Assembly (NCBI RefSeq): GCF_028401955.1
Contig: NZ_JAQOTJ010000010.1
Coordinates: 1 to 64,000, forward strand
DNA: 64,000 bases
From: Bacillus sp. BP-3
Lineage (GTDB): Bacteria; Bacillota; Bacilli; Bacillales; Bacillaceae_G
Reading direction: 5' to 3'
Position 1 is the first letter of the stretch. Every line of letters starts with the position of its first letter. Positions 42,526 to 53,834 of the stretch are shown piece after piece. Both the position numbers and the translations under genes were made by a program. The notes below the pieces were generated by a model. It worked only from the letters and a program-made list of their open reading frames with translations, ran no database searches and was not told where the DNA came from.

Positions 42526-43830
42526 CTATTGCTCCCCCCTTTCTTCTTCCTGCTTTTGCTTATCCCACATTTTTAAGAATGGGAAATAGATGAAAAAAGC
42601 TAAGAAGAAATTTACTAGCTGCATCACAACACCTGAAACCTTACCGCCCGTTGCTAAATAGCCGCTAAATAGAATTGGTGTTGTCCACGGTACAGCTGCG
42701 CCGCTCGGCCGCGCTACAAGGCCCCATTCCATCGCAAAATATGTCACAATTGTTAGAACAAGAGGAACAAGAATAAATGGAATAAGAAGAAGGGGATTTA
42801 ATACAATTGGCATTCCAAATGTCACCATCTCATTAATATTAAAAATACCTGGTCCAATAGATAACCGGCCTAAACTTTTTAATTGCTGACTTCGTGCAAA
42901 TAGTAACATCGCTACGACAAGTGCGAGCGTCGCTCCAGAACCGCCCATATAAATCCATAAATCAAAAAATTGCTGCGTAATTGTATTTGGTACATCTTGC
43001 CCAGCTTGAAAGGCGACACGGTTTTGATCCATTAATGAGAGCCAAATTGGCCCCATCACGCCGCCAACAATTGCCGCTCCGTGAATCCCGCATGCCCACA
43101 ATACTTGAATAAGAATAATCGCAACCACTGCTCCAAATAAGCTAGCACCAAGCGCACCAAGCGGTGCTTGTAGCAATTGGCCCACAATATTATGAATGCT
43201 GCCAAACGAAGTATGTTCCAAAATTAACCGTATAATCCACACAACTATAATCACAACAAAACCAGGAATCAGTGCAACAAACGAACGCGATACGGCTGGC
43301 GGTACAGTTTCTGGCATTTTAATTACAATATTTTTCTGTATAATAACACGGTATATTTCTGTAGATATAAGTGCTAAAATCATCGCCACAAATAAACCTT
43401 GGCTGCCAGTAAGTACAGCCGGAATCACACCTTCTACTAAAATACTTTCCTTCGTCACTTCTACAATATGAGAAACTTGAAATGGCGTTGCTAATAAGAA
43501 TGACACAAGCGACAACGCCCCTGATGCTAATGCATCTACTTTATATTGTTCCGCCAATCTGTAAGCGATTCCAAAAGATGCTATTAAGGACATAATATTA
43601 AACGTGGCACTTACCGGATACCCTAATGCCTTTTGCCAGCCAGGTCCAAATAAATTAGCCATAAAATCATTATATCCAGGTATCGGCAACGCACTAATAA
43701 TTAAGAAAAATGATCCGATAATTAAGAAAGGCATCGTTAAAATAATTCCGTCTCGAACAGCTTGTAAGTGACGCTGCTCTGCAACTCTTCCCGCTACAGG
43801 CATAACATATCTTTCTAAAAACCCTGTCAT
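42526..43830 (-). CDS. celB: PTS cellobiose-type IIC permease
   Basis: A 434-residue membrane permease with about ten helices, of the lactose/cellobiose/chitobiose IIC family. Landmarks are RDGIILTMPFLIIGSFFLI, CGIHGAAIVGGVMGPIW and the substrate-contacting PSGAAVPWTTPILFSGYLATGG region. It imports a beta-linked disaccharide coupled to phosphorylation by IIB. The ATG at 43830 follows AAGGAGAG; the GTG three codons earlier is less well spaced. Confidence 0.92.
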   Translation of the reverse strand: MTGFLERYVMPVAGRVAEQRHLQAVRDGIILTMPFLIIGSFFLIISALPIPGYNDFMANLFGPGWQKALGYPVSATFNIMSLIASFGIAYRLAEQYKVDALASGALSLVSFLLATPFQVSHIVEVTKESILVEGVIPAVLTGSQGLFVAMILALISTEIYRVIIQKNIVIKMPETVPPAVSRSFVALIPGFVVIIVVWIIRLILEHTSFGSIHNIVGQLLQAPLGALGASLFGAVVAIILIQVLWACGIHGAAIVGGVMGPIWLSLMDQNRVAFQAGQDVPNTITQQFFDLWIYMGGSGATLALVVAMLLFARSQQLKSLGRLSIGPGIFNINEMVTFGMPIVLNPLLLIPFILVPLVLTIVTYFAMEWGLVARPSGAAVPWTTPILFSGYLATGGKVSGVVMQLVNFFLAFFIYFPFLKMWDKQKQEEERGEQ

Positions 43831-43844
43831 TCTCTCCACTCTCC

Positions 43845-44147
43845 TTATGCCTTCATTGACAATGCCGCTTGTAACACCGCTTCTCCATTACAAAGTCCGT
43901 AGTGCATTGGTTGAATGACATTAACAGGTATTCCTTTCTCTTTACAGAGCTCTTGCATTTTCGGTAAGAGATAGCGTACTTGCGGGCCTAATAATAATAC
44001 ATCCGCTTCATCAATATGATTACGAACTTCCGTCCCAGATACAGCCCAAATTCTAGCTTCTATCCCTTGCGCCTCTGCTGCTCTCTCCATCTTTGTAACA
44101 AGCAAACTCGTAGACATGCCCGCAGCGCAGCAAAGCAAAATATTCAT
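43845..44147 (-). CDS. celA: PTS cellobiose-type IIB component
   Basis: A 100-residue IIB protein with the phosphorylated cysteine in [15 protein letters not shown] (second Cys, residue 7). [15 protein letters not shown] is typical of the cellobiose/chitobiose IIB group. First gene of the operon. The hydrolase and deacetylase (37072-39169) that would process the imported phosphodisaccharide are separated from it by five unrelated genes. Confidence 0.92.
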   Translation of the reverse strand: MNILLCCAAGMSTSLLVTKMERAAEAQGIEARIWAVSGTEVRNHIDEADVLLLGPQVRYLLPKMQELCKEKGIPVNVIQPMHYGLCNGEAVLQAALSMKA

Positions 44148-44403
44148 ATGATGCCCCCTTTCTCATTCGCCCTTTCCAGCTATCCATATGGTTAAGCTAA
44201 CCTATATATATGTCTAGGGGAATTCTCATATGACGAGCATATAAACAAAAATTTTCTATGCTAAATTCACTTCCTTTAAGAAAGACTTACAATTCCGAAA
44301 ATCGCATTGAAAAACAGAACGTATTCTTCGCTATACAAAAAGAGGTAACCTTTTTCAGATTACCTCTTTTCCTTTAATGCTATAGAATGAAGTTATTCCT
44401 TCA
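44148..44403. other. Upstream region of the PTS operon
   Basis: A 256-base AT-rich stretch. A terminator (44337-44370, AAAAGAGGTAA / TTACCTCTTTT) ends the small gene upstream. I looked for a CRE and a sigma-54 promoter and could not support either. Confidence 0.45.
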
Positions 44404-44547
44404 CTATATGCTTTCTTTTGCTGGCCGATATAATGCCTGTACGAGACGATCATATTCACGCCTTGTAATTTCTTTATTATATAGCTTTAACAATAAATCT
44501 TTATGCTCTTTCGAAAATGCCATTTTTTTAATGACTTCTGGATACAT
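44404..44547 (-). CDS. Small hypothetical protein (47 aa)
   Basis: MYPEVIKKMAFSKEHKDLLL and a following Lys/Arg-rich part with YNKEITRREYDRLVQALYRP. The ATG at 44547 is preceded by GGAGGGGG at about seven bases, which fixes the start against a longer open frame. It is hydrophilic and helical with no signal. I do not recognise the family. It has its own terminator. Confidence 0.6.
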   Translation of the reverse strand: MYPEVIKKMAFSKEHKDLLLKLYNKEITRREYDRLVQALYRPAKESI

Positions 44548-44843
44548 GAAAACTTCCCCCTCCGTTTCATGAATACGACTAAATCCAGTGAACATTAGCA
44601 TTTCTGCCTTATCGTTTATAAAAACCAAAACGGAACTAACGTTCGCATAAAGCATTATAAAACATTTTTCTTCAAAGCACAATTATAAAATACAAATTCT
44701 TCTTTTTGTTTATTTTCTGAAGATTTCAACATTATAATATCATAATCTCTCCTCAAGTACATACATATTTTTTGTCACTTTGTTGAATAAATTTTCCATA
44801 ATGGTAAGAAAATAATGGCAAAAAAAGAAGAGGAGTAGGACAT

Positions 44844-46199
44844 ATGGATACTGTTACACTATCGCGCGCTTTCTTTGGATCATCGTTAGCTTTCCATATT
44901 ATTTTTGCAACGCTAGGAATCGGCCTTTCTTTAATGATTTTTATAAGTGAAGTGTTATATCACTGGAAAAAGGATCCCGATTATTCTGTGATGGCCAAAA
45001 GATGGACGAAAGCATTTGCGATTCTCCTTGGCGTTGCCATTCCAACAGGAACAATTGTAGGCGTCCAGATTTCCTTGCTTTGGCCTGGCTTTGCGAAGAT
45101 TGTCGGACAAGTCATTTCCGTCCCGTTTCAAATTGAAATTTTCGCCTTCTTCCTAGAAGCGTTGTTCATGTCCATTTATGTGTATGCTGCTGATAAATTG
45201 CCACCATCCATGCGATTAATATCGCTCTTTTTTGTGATGTTCGGTGCAACTGCATCTGCTGTACTTATTACATCGGCAAATACATGGATGAATACACCAG
45301 CCGGATTTTCAATGGCAGCAGACGGCTCAGTCTATAATGTCGACCCTTGGAAAGCCTTTTTTAATCCAAGCTTTGTCACAAGCTCCATCCATGTTGTCAT
45401 TACAGCTTATGCAACAGGAGCTGCTGTCATCACTTCGATTGCCGGTTTCAAATTGTTAAAACGAAATAAAAGCGCACAGGAGATTACCTATCATAAAAAA
45501 GGACTATATTTAGGTTTAATCGTAACATTTATTGCAGGCGCAATCATGTGGCTTTCTGGACATGAATCTGCGATTGCTCTGCATGAGCACTCACCAGAGA
45601 AATTAGCAGCAGCAGAAGCATTATATCAGACACAATCACATGCACCGCTGGCTGTTGGCGGCGTACTTGATCCAGAAACAAACAAATTAAAATACGCCAT
45701 TGAATTTCCAAATCTGCTGAGCATGTTAGTTGGTTTTTCTCCAAGCACAGTTGTAAAAGGATTAAATGAATTTCCGCAAGAAACGTGGCCGCCCTTTTAC
45801 ACTCATCTATTCTTTGATTTAATGGTTGGAACAGCTACATTTACATTTGCCGTCGCTGCAATTTCTCTTGGATATTGGTACTTCATTTACCGGAAAAAAG
45901 GAGGACAATTACCGAAATGGATGCTATGGGCCACTGCGGCGTGCGGTCCAATTATGCTTCTTGGCATTGAATTTGGTTGGATTTTCAGCTGCAGCGGTCG
46001 GCAGCCTTGGACAATTTATGGATTTCAGCGGACGACAGATGCTGCCACGCGTGCTGATTTTGTCGGACCATTATTCGTCGTATTTGTCGTCCTTTACATC
46101 GCTCTTGGTGCATTAACTATCTTCGTATTACGAACATTCTTTAGGCGACATCCATTAAAGAACGACTTACAACCGAACGGGGGGGATTCACATGCATGA
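44844..46199 (+). CDS. cydA: Cytochrome bd oxidase subunit I
   Basis: A 451-residue membrane subunit of a bd-type quinol oxidase. The N-terminal RAFFGSSLAFHIIFATLGIG holds the first haem ligand histidine, and GREPW-like GRQPWTIYGFQRTTDA follows the distal region. The Q-loop is short, as in the YthA-type bd oxidases of Bacillus. It reduces oxygen to water with menaquinol and helps at low oxygen tension. Its last eight bases overlap cydB, so synthesis is coupled. I could not find a convincing Rex or Fnr site upstream. Confidence 0.93.
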   Translation: MDTVTLSRAFFGSSLAFHIIFATLGIGLSLMIFISEVLYHWKKDPDYSVMAKRWTKAFAILLGVAIPTGTIVGVQISLLWPGFAKIVGQVISVPFQIEIFAFFLEALFMSIYVYAADKLPPSMRLISLFFVMFGATASAVLITSANTWMNTPAGFSMAADGSVYNVDPWKAFFNPSFVTSSIHVVITAYATGAAVITSIAGFKLLKRNKSAQEITYHKKGLYLGLIVTFIAGAIMWLSGHESAIALHEHSPEKLAAAEALYQTQSHAPLAVGGVLDPETNKLKYAIEFPNLLSMLVGFSPSTVVKGLNEFPQETWPPFYTHLFFDLMVGTATFTFAVAAISLGYWYFIYRKKGGQLPKWMLWATAACGPIMLLGIEFGWIFSCSGRQPWTIYGFQRTTDAATRADFVGPLFVVFVVLYIALGALTIFVLRTFFRRHPLKNDLQPNGGDSHA

Positions 46200-47211
46200 A
46201 GCAAGTATCGCTATTATCATTCTCTGGGCCGTCATTTTTGTGTACAGTATTTTAGGCTCCATTGATTTCGGAGCCGGCTTTTGGGGGATGGTGTACGCAA
46301 AACATCCAACACTTGCTGGAAAGCTGGCGAATCGTTACTTATCTCCAACGTGGGAAGTTACGAATACATTTCTAGTCTTTGTCGTTGTAGCATTTCTCGG
46401 CTTCTTTCCAAAGGCCGCCTTTACACTTGCAACAGCAATGTTTGTACCTGTTACCTTAATTCTCATTCTCGTTGCCATTCGCAGTACCTTTATGGTGTTC
46501 GCTTACTCTGTGCCAAAGTACGAGCGTATACTGCGCACAATTTCAGGCATTACTGGCCTATTGATTCCAGCTCTCCTAATTACAGTTCTCCCCGTAACAG
46601 AAGGAGCCTTCATTACCACTGCTAACGGGAAAGAAACGTTACTATATGGAAAATTATTATCAAGCCCGGTTGTATATTGGTACATGCTCTTTGGCTTAAC
46701 GTCCGAACTCTTTTTATCAGCACTCTTCCTCGCTGACTTCGCTAGCGAACAAGGCTCTAAAGATACATATCGTCTCTATCGACGAAATGCCATCTTACTT
46801 GGTCCTGCAACGCTTGTCACTGCCATCATCGCACTTGTCGTCATGGAACCGGAAACACATTGGCTCATGGAAGGTTTAATTAAACAGTTCCTATGGTTTA
46901 CAATCTCAATCATCTTTTTTATCATTGGCTATTCCTCACTTTGGTGGACGAACAAAAGGCAAGGAATACTAGGTTGGCCGCGCATTGCAGTTCTGTCTGT
47001 CGTCGCCCAATATGGATTTGCAAGCTACGCTTATGGCGTTGCCCATCTTCCGTATATTATTTATCCAGACGTGACAGTTTTCACAAGCTTTACAACGACA
47101 GAAACATTTTATGCACTGCTCGTTCTCTATGCTATCGGTATCGCAATTTTACTACCAGGATTCATCTTCTTCTGGAACTTATTCTTGAAGGATCGATCAT
47201 TTTTAAAGTGA
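46192..47211 (+). CDS. cydB: Cytochrome bd oxidase subunit II
   Basis: A 339-residue subunit with about eight helices and the N-terminal GSIDFGAGFWGM typical of CydB. It forms the heterodimer with CydA. The ATG lies inside the end of cydA (ATGCATGA). The stop TGA belongs to the AAAGTGAAAC start of a bcr1-type repeat. No cydC/cydD assembly transporter follows. Confidence 0.92.
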   Translation: MHEASIAIIILWAVIFVYSILGSIDFGAGFWGMVYAKHPTLAGKLANRYLSPTWEVTNTFLVFVVVAFLGFFPKAAFTLATAMFVPVTLILILVAIRSTFMVFAYSVPKYERILRTISGITGLLIPALLITVLPVTEGAFITTANGKETLLYGKLLSSPVVYWYMLFGLTSELFLSALFLADFASEQGSKDTYRLYRRNAILLGPATLVTAIIALVVMEPETHWLMEGLIKQFLWFTISIIFFIIGYSSLWWTNKRQGILGWPRIAVLSVVAQYGFASYAYGVAHLPYIIYPDVTVFTSFTTTETFYALLVLYAIGIAILLPGFIFFWNLFLKDRSFLK

Positions 47212-47329
47212 AACTTCCATCAGTGACGCTTTCTCAATGATGGTTAGCCCTCACCAATCGGGATTTTACGGGCTGTTTTCTTCCCTGCTCTTCTTCAGCC
47301 TTTACTGCCCGCAAATGGCGGGGCAAAGA
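47205..47329 (+). repeat. bcr1-type repeat, copy 6
   Basis: AAAGTGAAACTTCCATCAGT, then GGTTAGCCCTCACCAATCGG and CTTTACTGCCCGCAAATGGC. It begins within the cydB stop region; the terminal ATAAA copies are degenerate (TTAAA and GCAAA). Confidence 0.55.
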
Positions 47330-47767
47330 CGTTACGACATAATTCAACATAGAATAATAAAGACACCAGCTCACAAACCAAAACAGAACCTCCACTCGCT
47401 CCTGCTCACCTAAAAAATGGTGTTCTGTCCATTATATAATTAAAAATTCTTAGTCAAACATCATCTACCACAAAATAAAGAGTAGATTTCACTCCGCATT
47501 TACCTAGCAAAAGAAAATTAGGTAGATGCACGCATTCGCTTTTCTGTTATAAATACCTAATAGGCACATACTGAATATGTGCCTATTTTCACTCCAAAAT
47601 TCCTATATACTAGATCTTTCCCCTAAAATATCAAACATACATATTTACAATAGTTAGTGTAATGGCTCATACCTTCTTTTAACAATTTGAATATGATTAA
47701 ATAGAAAGTCTTGGACAAGTCGAAATACTCTTGTTCAAATTTCAAAAATTAGAAGGGTAGGCTAGCT
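47330..47767. other. Intergenic region between cydB and the first permease
   Basis: It holds a terminator hairpin at 47559-47592 (AATAGGCACATA / TATGTGCCTATT with T run) and, at about 47713-47743, two CTTG-N2-CAA units spaced by ten bases upstream of the permease that could be an operator. No gene is supported. Confidence 0.4.
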
Positions 47768-49126
47768 ATGGGTATCGAAATTTGGATTACGGTTGTTGTT
47801 TTTCTTCTTACCATGACCATCATATTTTGGCGACCAGGCGGATTAAATGAAGCATGGCCAGCTGCAATTGGAGCGGGAACTATCATTATTGCCGGCCTCG
47901 TATCACGCAGTGACATTACTGATATCATTAGTAAAATTGGCGGCGCCTCTATTACCATCCTCGCCACGATCGTTATGGCTGTTATATTAGAAAGTTTTGG
48001 TTTCTTTCACTGGGCAGCAGCCAGGCTCGCGAACTTAGCAAAAGGCTCTGGGCATCGCTTATATTGGTATATCCAATTACTCTGTTTTCTTATGACATTA
48101 TTATTTAATAACGATGGTAGCATTTTAATTACAACACCAATTTTAATTTTACTTCTAAAAAACCTTCAATTAAAACCGCATCAACAAATTCCATATTTAT
48201 TAAGCGGCGCATTAATTGCAACTGCTTCTAGTGCTCCAATTGGCGTTAGTAATATTGTAAATTTAATCGCACTAAATATCGTTCATATGACGCTCTATAT
48301 GCATACAGCAATGATGTTTGTGCCTGCAACATTAGGACTTCTCTTTATGTCATGGCTCATGTATATAGTTGTGAAAAAGAAACTACCGAAACAACTACCA
48401 AAATCCGCTTACGACATTGAAGAAGTCTTCTTCACAAAACACTTCCATCCATTAAAAGGAAAAAATTCGATTGATACGAAAAGTAAACGCACGAAATTTA
48501 TGTTAAAAGTGTTACTGTTTGTCTTCCTTATGCGTTGTCTTCTTTTCGTTGCCTCGTTCTTTGCAATTCCGATTGAAATTGTTGCCGTGATTGGCTCTCT
48601 CATTCTCCTCATATGGAGATGGTATTATTTACGAACAAACCCAGTCGATATATTAAAAAAGACACCATGGCACATTCTCATTTTCGCTTTTTCCATGTAC
48701 GTTATGATTTACGGGCTTCATAATGCTGGATTAACAGCTTGGCTTGTCCAAGCATGCGAACCGATTGTCAATCAAAGTTTATTATATGCTAGCTTTACCA
48801 TGGGGGGACTCGTTTCAATTCTATCAAACATCTTTAACAACCATCCTGCCTTAATGATTGGAACGATTACCTTAACAGAAATGGGATTAGATCCAGTTAC
48901 CCTCAAAACCATCTATCTTGCAAACATCATTGGTAGCGATATGGGATCATTGTTATTACCAATCGGTACACTCGCTTCTCTTATTTGGATGTATATCCTA
49001 AAGCAAAATAAAATTAAAGTAAAATGGAAAGATTACTTGAGCGTCTCCTTAATTGTTATCCCACTCACCACAATCGTAACCCTCTTCCTCTTATTCTACT
49101 GGGTACAGCTCATTTTCGCCCGTTAA
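47768..49126 (+). CDS. ArsB/NhaD-superfamily ion transporter, paralogue 1
   Basis: A 452-residue permease with about 11-12 helices. NNDGSILITTPILILLLKNL and SNIFNNHPALMIGTI are the paired hairpin motifs of the ion-transporter superfamily that includes ArsB and NhaD, and B. subtilis YdfA is of this type. It resembles arsenite export permeases, but no arsR, arsC or arsA is near, so arsenite is not proven; organic anion or sodium transport is possible. It is a close paralogue of the gene at 52428; the two share long identical runs such as YLANIIGSDMGSLLLPIGTL. Confidence 0.75.
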   Translation: MGIEIWITVVVFLLTMTIIFWRPGGLNEAWPAAIGAGTIIIAGLVSRSDITDIISKIGGASITILATIVMAVILESFGFFHWAAARLANLAKGSGHRLYWYIQLLCFLMTLLFNNDGSILITTPILILLLKNLQLKPHQQIPYLLSGALIATASSAPIGVSNIVNLIALNIVHMTLYMHTAMMFVPATLGLLFMSWLMYIVVKKKLPKQLPKSAYDIEEVFFTKHFHPLKGKNSIDTKSKRTKFMLKVLLFVFLMRCLLFVASFFAIPIEIVAVIGSLILLIWRWYYLRTNPVDILKKTPWHILIFAFSMYVMIYGLHNAGLTAWLVQACEPIVNQSLLYASFTMGGLVSILSNIFNNHPALMIGTITLTEMGLDPVTLKTIYLANIIGSDMGSLLLPIGTLASLIWMYILKQNKIKVKWKDYLSVSLIVIPLTTIVTLFLLFYWVQLIFAR

Positions 49127-49142
49127 CTTATCAAACGAAACA

Positions 49143-49245
49143 AAATCCCCCTGCCCTCGCTCAGCAGGGGGATGATTATTTATAATACACATGATCTTTC
49201 AACATATAAGGCACCGACTGCTTCTATGCATGGCCAGACAGTTTT
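49143..49245 (-). repeat. Second repeat family, long copy A with GC hairpin
   Basis: Starts with a terminator-like stem (TCCCCCTGC / GCAGGGGGA) that closes the permease gene, then GATGATTAT, TACACATGATC and TTCTATGCATGGCCAGAC. The same order is found at 49988-50224. Confidence 0.55.
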
Positions 49246-49267
49246 TTCATTTGCTTCTAAATGCATC

Positions 49268-49819
49268 CTAATTTCCTAAAGCCTTAATCTCAAAACTTAG
49301 CCATATAGAAAATACAATTTCTAAAGATATCATAACTATTGCCACTATTACTGGGCTAAAAATAATTCCTACTACTAAAGATGCGAAAGAAACAATGATA
49401 GCCATTACAAAATACGCTTTAGATTTATACAGCCATCCAAAAGGTAGTAAATGTGCTCCAAATATATGTGCTCCAAATATTATTGCTAAGATCATAACCA
49501 TTTTTTCAGGAGCTGCTTGATAAATCCACATTGCAATTAAAATATATAAGAATTGATTACAAGAAAATAATATCCCTAAATTGTTTAACGAATTATCTTT
49601 CGTTGAAAATTCCGCTTTAATTAATTTAGATATCATAAAAGCGATTGGTAAAAGTGTTGCAGTAATACAAAATGTTAATAAGTTTTTTGTTGATATCCCT
49701 TTCAACGGAAGTAGCCATACTACTAAGATAGCACTCCAAATCATGATTGAAGCCAGAATAAAATGCAATCCCCGTTTACCTCTTGCCGCTATATCCTCTC
49801 TTAATCTATCTAATTCCAA
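49268..49819 (-). CDS. Hypothetical five-helix membrane protein
   Basis: A protein of 183 residues from the TTG at 49819, chosen because AAAGGGGATG stands just ahead. The open frame continues to an ATG at 49843 that has no ribosome site. An amphipathic N-terminus (LDRLREDIAARGKRGLHF) is followed by five hydrophobic segments with GAHLLPFGWLYKSKAYFV in the fourth loop, a pattern I associate with uncharacterised DUF7010-type proteins. No function can be given. It lies between two copies of the same repeat. Confidence 0.6.
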   Translation of the reverse strand: MELDRLREDIAARGKRGLHFILASIMIWSAILVVWLLPLKGISTKNLLTFCITATLLPIAFMISKLIKAEFSTKDNSLNNLGILFSCNQFLYILIAMWIYQAAPEKMVMILAIIFGAHIFGAHLLPFGWLYKSKAYFVMAIIVSFASLVVGIIFSPVIVAIVMISLEIVFSIWLSFEIKALGN

Positions 49820-49987
49820 TACCCCATCCCCTTTTCGTAACATATAATAAACAAAACCAAATATTGGTTATTCTACATATTCATTATATAGCATTTTAAC
49901 TAGATTTATAATTTTTCCAACATTAAAACTATAAAACATAATTTTACTATCTCCCTCCAATTCTTCTCATTTTCCATCTCCATAGAA

Positions 49988-50224
49988 CAACAAATCCCCC
50001 CGCTCTCGCTCAGCGGGGGGATGATTATCTACATTAGGTTAGGTACACATGATCATAGATTAAGGGATGTTTAGAAAGGCACTTTCTATTTAAGACCCTA
50101 GCATACAAAACAAAGTAGACTCTCCACTTCCTTCTATCTTTGTTTTACATCGCACGTGGCAGATTCTATGCACGGCCAAACGCTCTCGCCCCCCTTAAAA
50201 AGAAAGGGTTTTTATTTCAGGTTT
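49988..50224 (-). repeat. Second repeat family, long copy B
   Basis: Begins with TCCCCCCGC / GCGGGGGGA around CTCTCGCTCA, then GATGATTAT, TACACATGATC, and after a longer interior TTCTATGCACGGCCAAAC, CTCTCGCCCCCC and the AAAAAGAAAGGGTTTTTAT end. It fills the space between the hypothetical membrane protein and thiC. Confidence 0.55.
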
Positions 50225-50229
50225 TCTAC

Positions 50230-52099
<1,870 letters not shown>

Positions 52100-52125
52100 A
52101 CATAAAGACATTGTTATGTAAAGCC

Positions 52126-52222
52126 GACAACTTCCCTCCGCTGGTACGAACCAGATCAGGTCCAAAGGGTTAAGAAGCTTCAACACGCTTCTCTCTCAGC
52201 CCAGCTCTATCGGGCACCCCCA
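52126..52222 (-). ncRNA. TPP riboswitch (thi-box)
   Basis: Read on the minus strand: GGGGGTGCCCGA, GGGCTGAGAG, AACCCTTTGGACCTGATCTG split by the usual helix, GGTTCGTACCAGCGGAGGGAAG minus its last bases. CTGAGA and ACCTGATCTGG are the TPP-binding hallmarks. It controls thiC. Confidence 0.97.
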
Positions 52223-52427
52223 GTTTTTCACTGATTAAATTTTTACTACGACCCTATCATACATCATTGTCTAAAAAATGCAAAGATATTTAATTTTTTC
52301 TTTTTCACTCAAAAATAGTTATTTCACTTAGTACAAGCCGAATCCGCACTTCATACATATGTAGTATAAACCGGTGTAGGAATATATTCTGTACGGACAC
52401 TTCACTATAAGAACAGGAGTGAAAGAG

Positions 52428-53789
52428 TTGATAAACCTACAATCTACAATAACCATACTCGCGTTTCTCGGAACTATGCTCATCATCTTTTGGCGACCAA
52501 AAGGAATGAACGAAGCAATTCCAGCAACAGTTGGGGCAATGATTGTCATTTTAAGCGGCACCGTCTCCTTTGCCGACTTGGGTGATATTAGCTCAAAAAT
52601 TATTGGTGCCGCCATAACAATTATGGCGACCATTGTTATGGCGATCGTTCTAGAAAGTTTCGGCTTTTTTCATTGGTGCGCTGTTCAACTTGCCCAAAAA
52701 GCTAAAAGCTCTGGTATTCGCCTCTTTTGGTATACAAATCTTCTTTGTTTTCTCATGACATTATTCTTTAATAATGATGGCAGCATCTTAATTACAACCC
52801 CTATTTTACTGCTTTTATTACATCATTTACGACTTACACATGATCAAAAAATACCCTACTTATTAAGCGGCGCACTCATCGCCACTGCCTCAAGTGCACC
52901 AATTGGTGTCAGCAATATTGTAAATTTAATTGCTTTAAAAATTGTCCATATGGATTTATACATGCATACAGCAATGATGTTTGTTCCTGCCACGTTAGGC
53001 CTTCTTTTTATGGCGTCCCTATTATTCCTCATCTTTCATAAACAATTACCGAAAACGCTCCCGGTCTTACCGATATATTTAGATGAAAATTTCGTTAAAA
53101 AATCTTTTCATCCATTGCAACCAAGGCCCCAAATAGATGCAAATCGTAAGCGAACACAATTTATGTTCGGAATTCTATTATTTGTTTTATGTGTTCGCAT
53201 CAGCTTGTTTATTGCATCGTACTTTCAATTTTCTATCGCCAGCACGGCGGTCATTGGCTCTATTATTTTACTTGGGTGGAGATGGTACAAACTACGCATT
53301 TCACCGATTGACATGATTAAGAAAATACCCTGGTATGTGTTAGTTTTCGCATTTTCTATGTACGTAATTGTATATGGACTTCATAACATCGGTTTAACCG
53401 AATTTCTCGTCACAAAACTTCATCCACTTATTACCAGTAGTTTATTTCATGCCGACTTTATTATGGGCGGCTTACTTTCTATCCTCTCTAACATCTTTAA
53501 TAACCATCCTGCCTTAATGATTGGTACGATCGCCCTTACCGAAATGGGACTAGATCCGATTACATTGAAAACGATTTATCTTGCAAACATCATCGGTAGC
53601 GACATGGGCTCACTACTACTCCCAATCGGTACATTAGCAACCTTAATGTGGATGTATATTACAAGAAAAGGAAAAGTAAATATCAGCTGGGGAACGTATA
53701 TGAAGGCGACATTTCTCGTCATTCCGCCAACTGTCATTTTCACGCTATTTTGCTTATATTATTGGTTGAAATTGGTCTTCGCAGCTTAA
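52428..53789 (+). CDS. ArsB/NhaD-superfamily ion transporter, paralogue 2
   Basis: A permease of 453 residues with the same motifs as the gene at 47768 (NNDGSILITTPILLLLLHHL, SNIFNNHPALMIGTIALTEM) and the same length, so the two are recent paralogues about 4 kb apart in the same orientation. A GTG at 52419 is open, but it lies inside the ribosome site; the TTG at 52428 follows GGAG by eight bases and gives an N-terminus aligned with the paralogue (MINLQSTITIL). Substrate unknown; arsenite is not supported by neighbours. Confidence 0.75.
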   Translation: MINLQSTITILAFLGTMLIIFWRPKGMNEAIPATVGAMIVILSGTVSFADLGDISSKIIGAAITIMATIVMAIVLESFGFFHWCAVQLAQKAKSSGIRLFWYTNLLCFLMTLFFNNDGSILITTPILLLLLHHLRLTHDQKIPYLLSGALIATASSAPIGVSNIVNLIALKIVHMDLYMHTAMMFVPATLGLLFMASLLFLIFHKQLPKTLPVLPIYLDENFVKKSFHPLQPRPQIDANRKRTQFMFGILLFVLCVRISLFIASYFQFSIASTAVIGSIILLGWRWYKLRISPIDMIKKIPWYVLVFAFSMYVIVYGLHNIGLTEFLVTKLHPLITSSLFHADFIMGGLLSILSNIFNNHPALMIGTIALTEMGLDPITLKTIYLANIIGSDMGSLLLPIGTLATLMWMYITRKGKVNISWGTYMKATFLVIPPTVIFTLFCLYYWLKLVFAA

Positions 53790-53834
53790 AAGCGAGAAAA
53801 AGGAACATATGTAATTACAAGAAAGGAGATTATT

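Noticed and set aside
44148-44340. CRE or sigma-54 promoter ahead of the cellobiose PTS
   Set aside because: GAAAATCGCATTGAAA lacks the CRE symmetry and there is no TGGCAC-N5-TTGCA.
44700-44843. Rex or Fnr site ahead of cydA
   Set aside because: Only half-site-like TTGTCA and TTGTTG were seen; no proper palindrome.
35851-47329. CRISPR array
   Set aside because: The repeats are dispersed, over 100 bases long and inserted at gene ends; there are no regular spacers and no cas genes.
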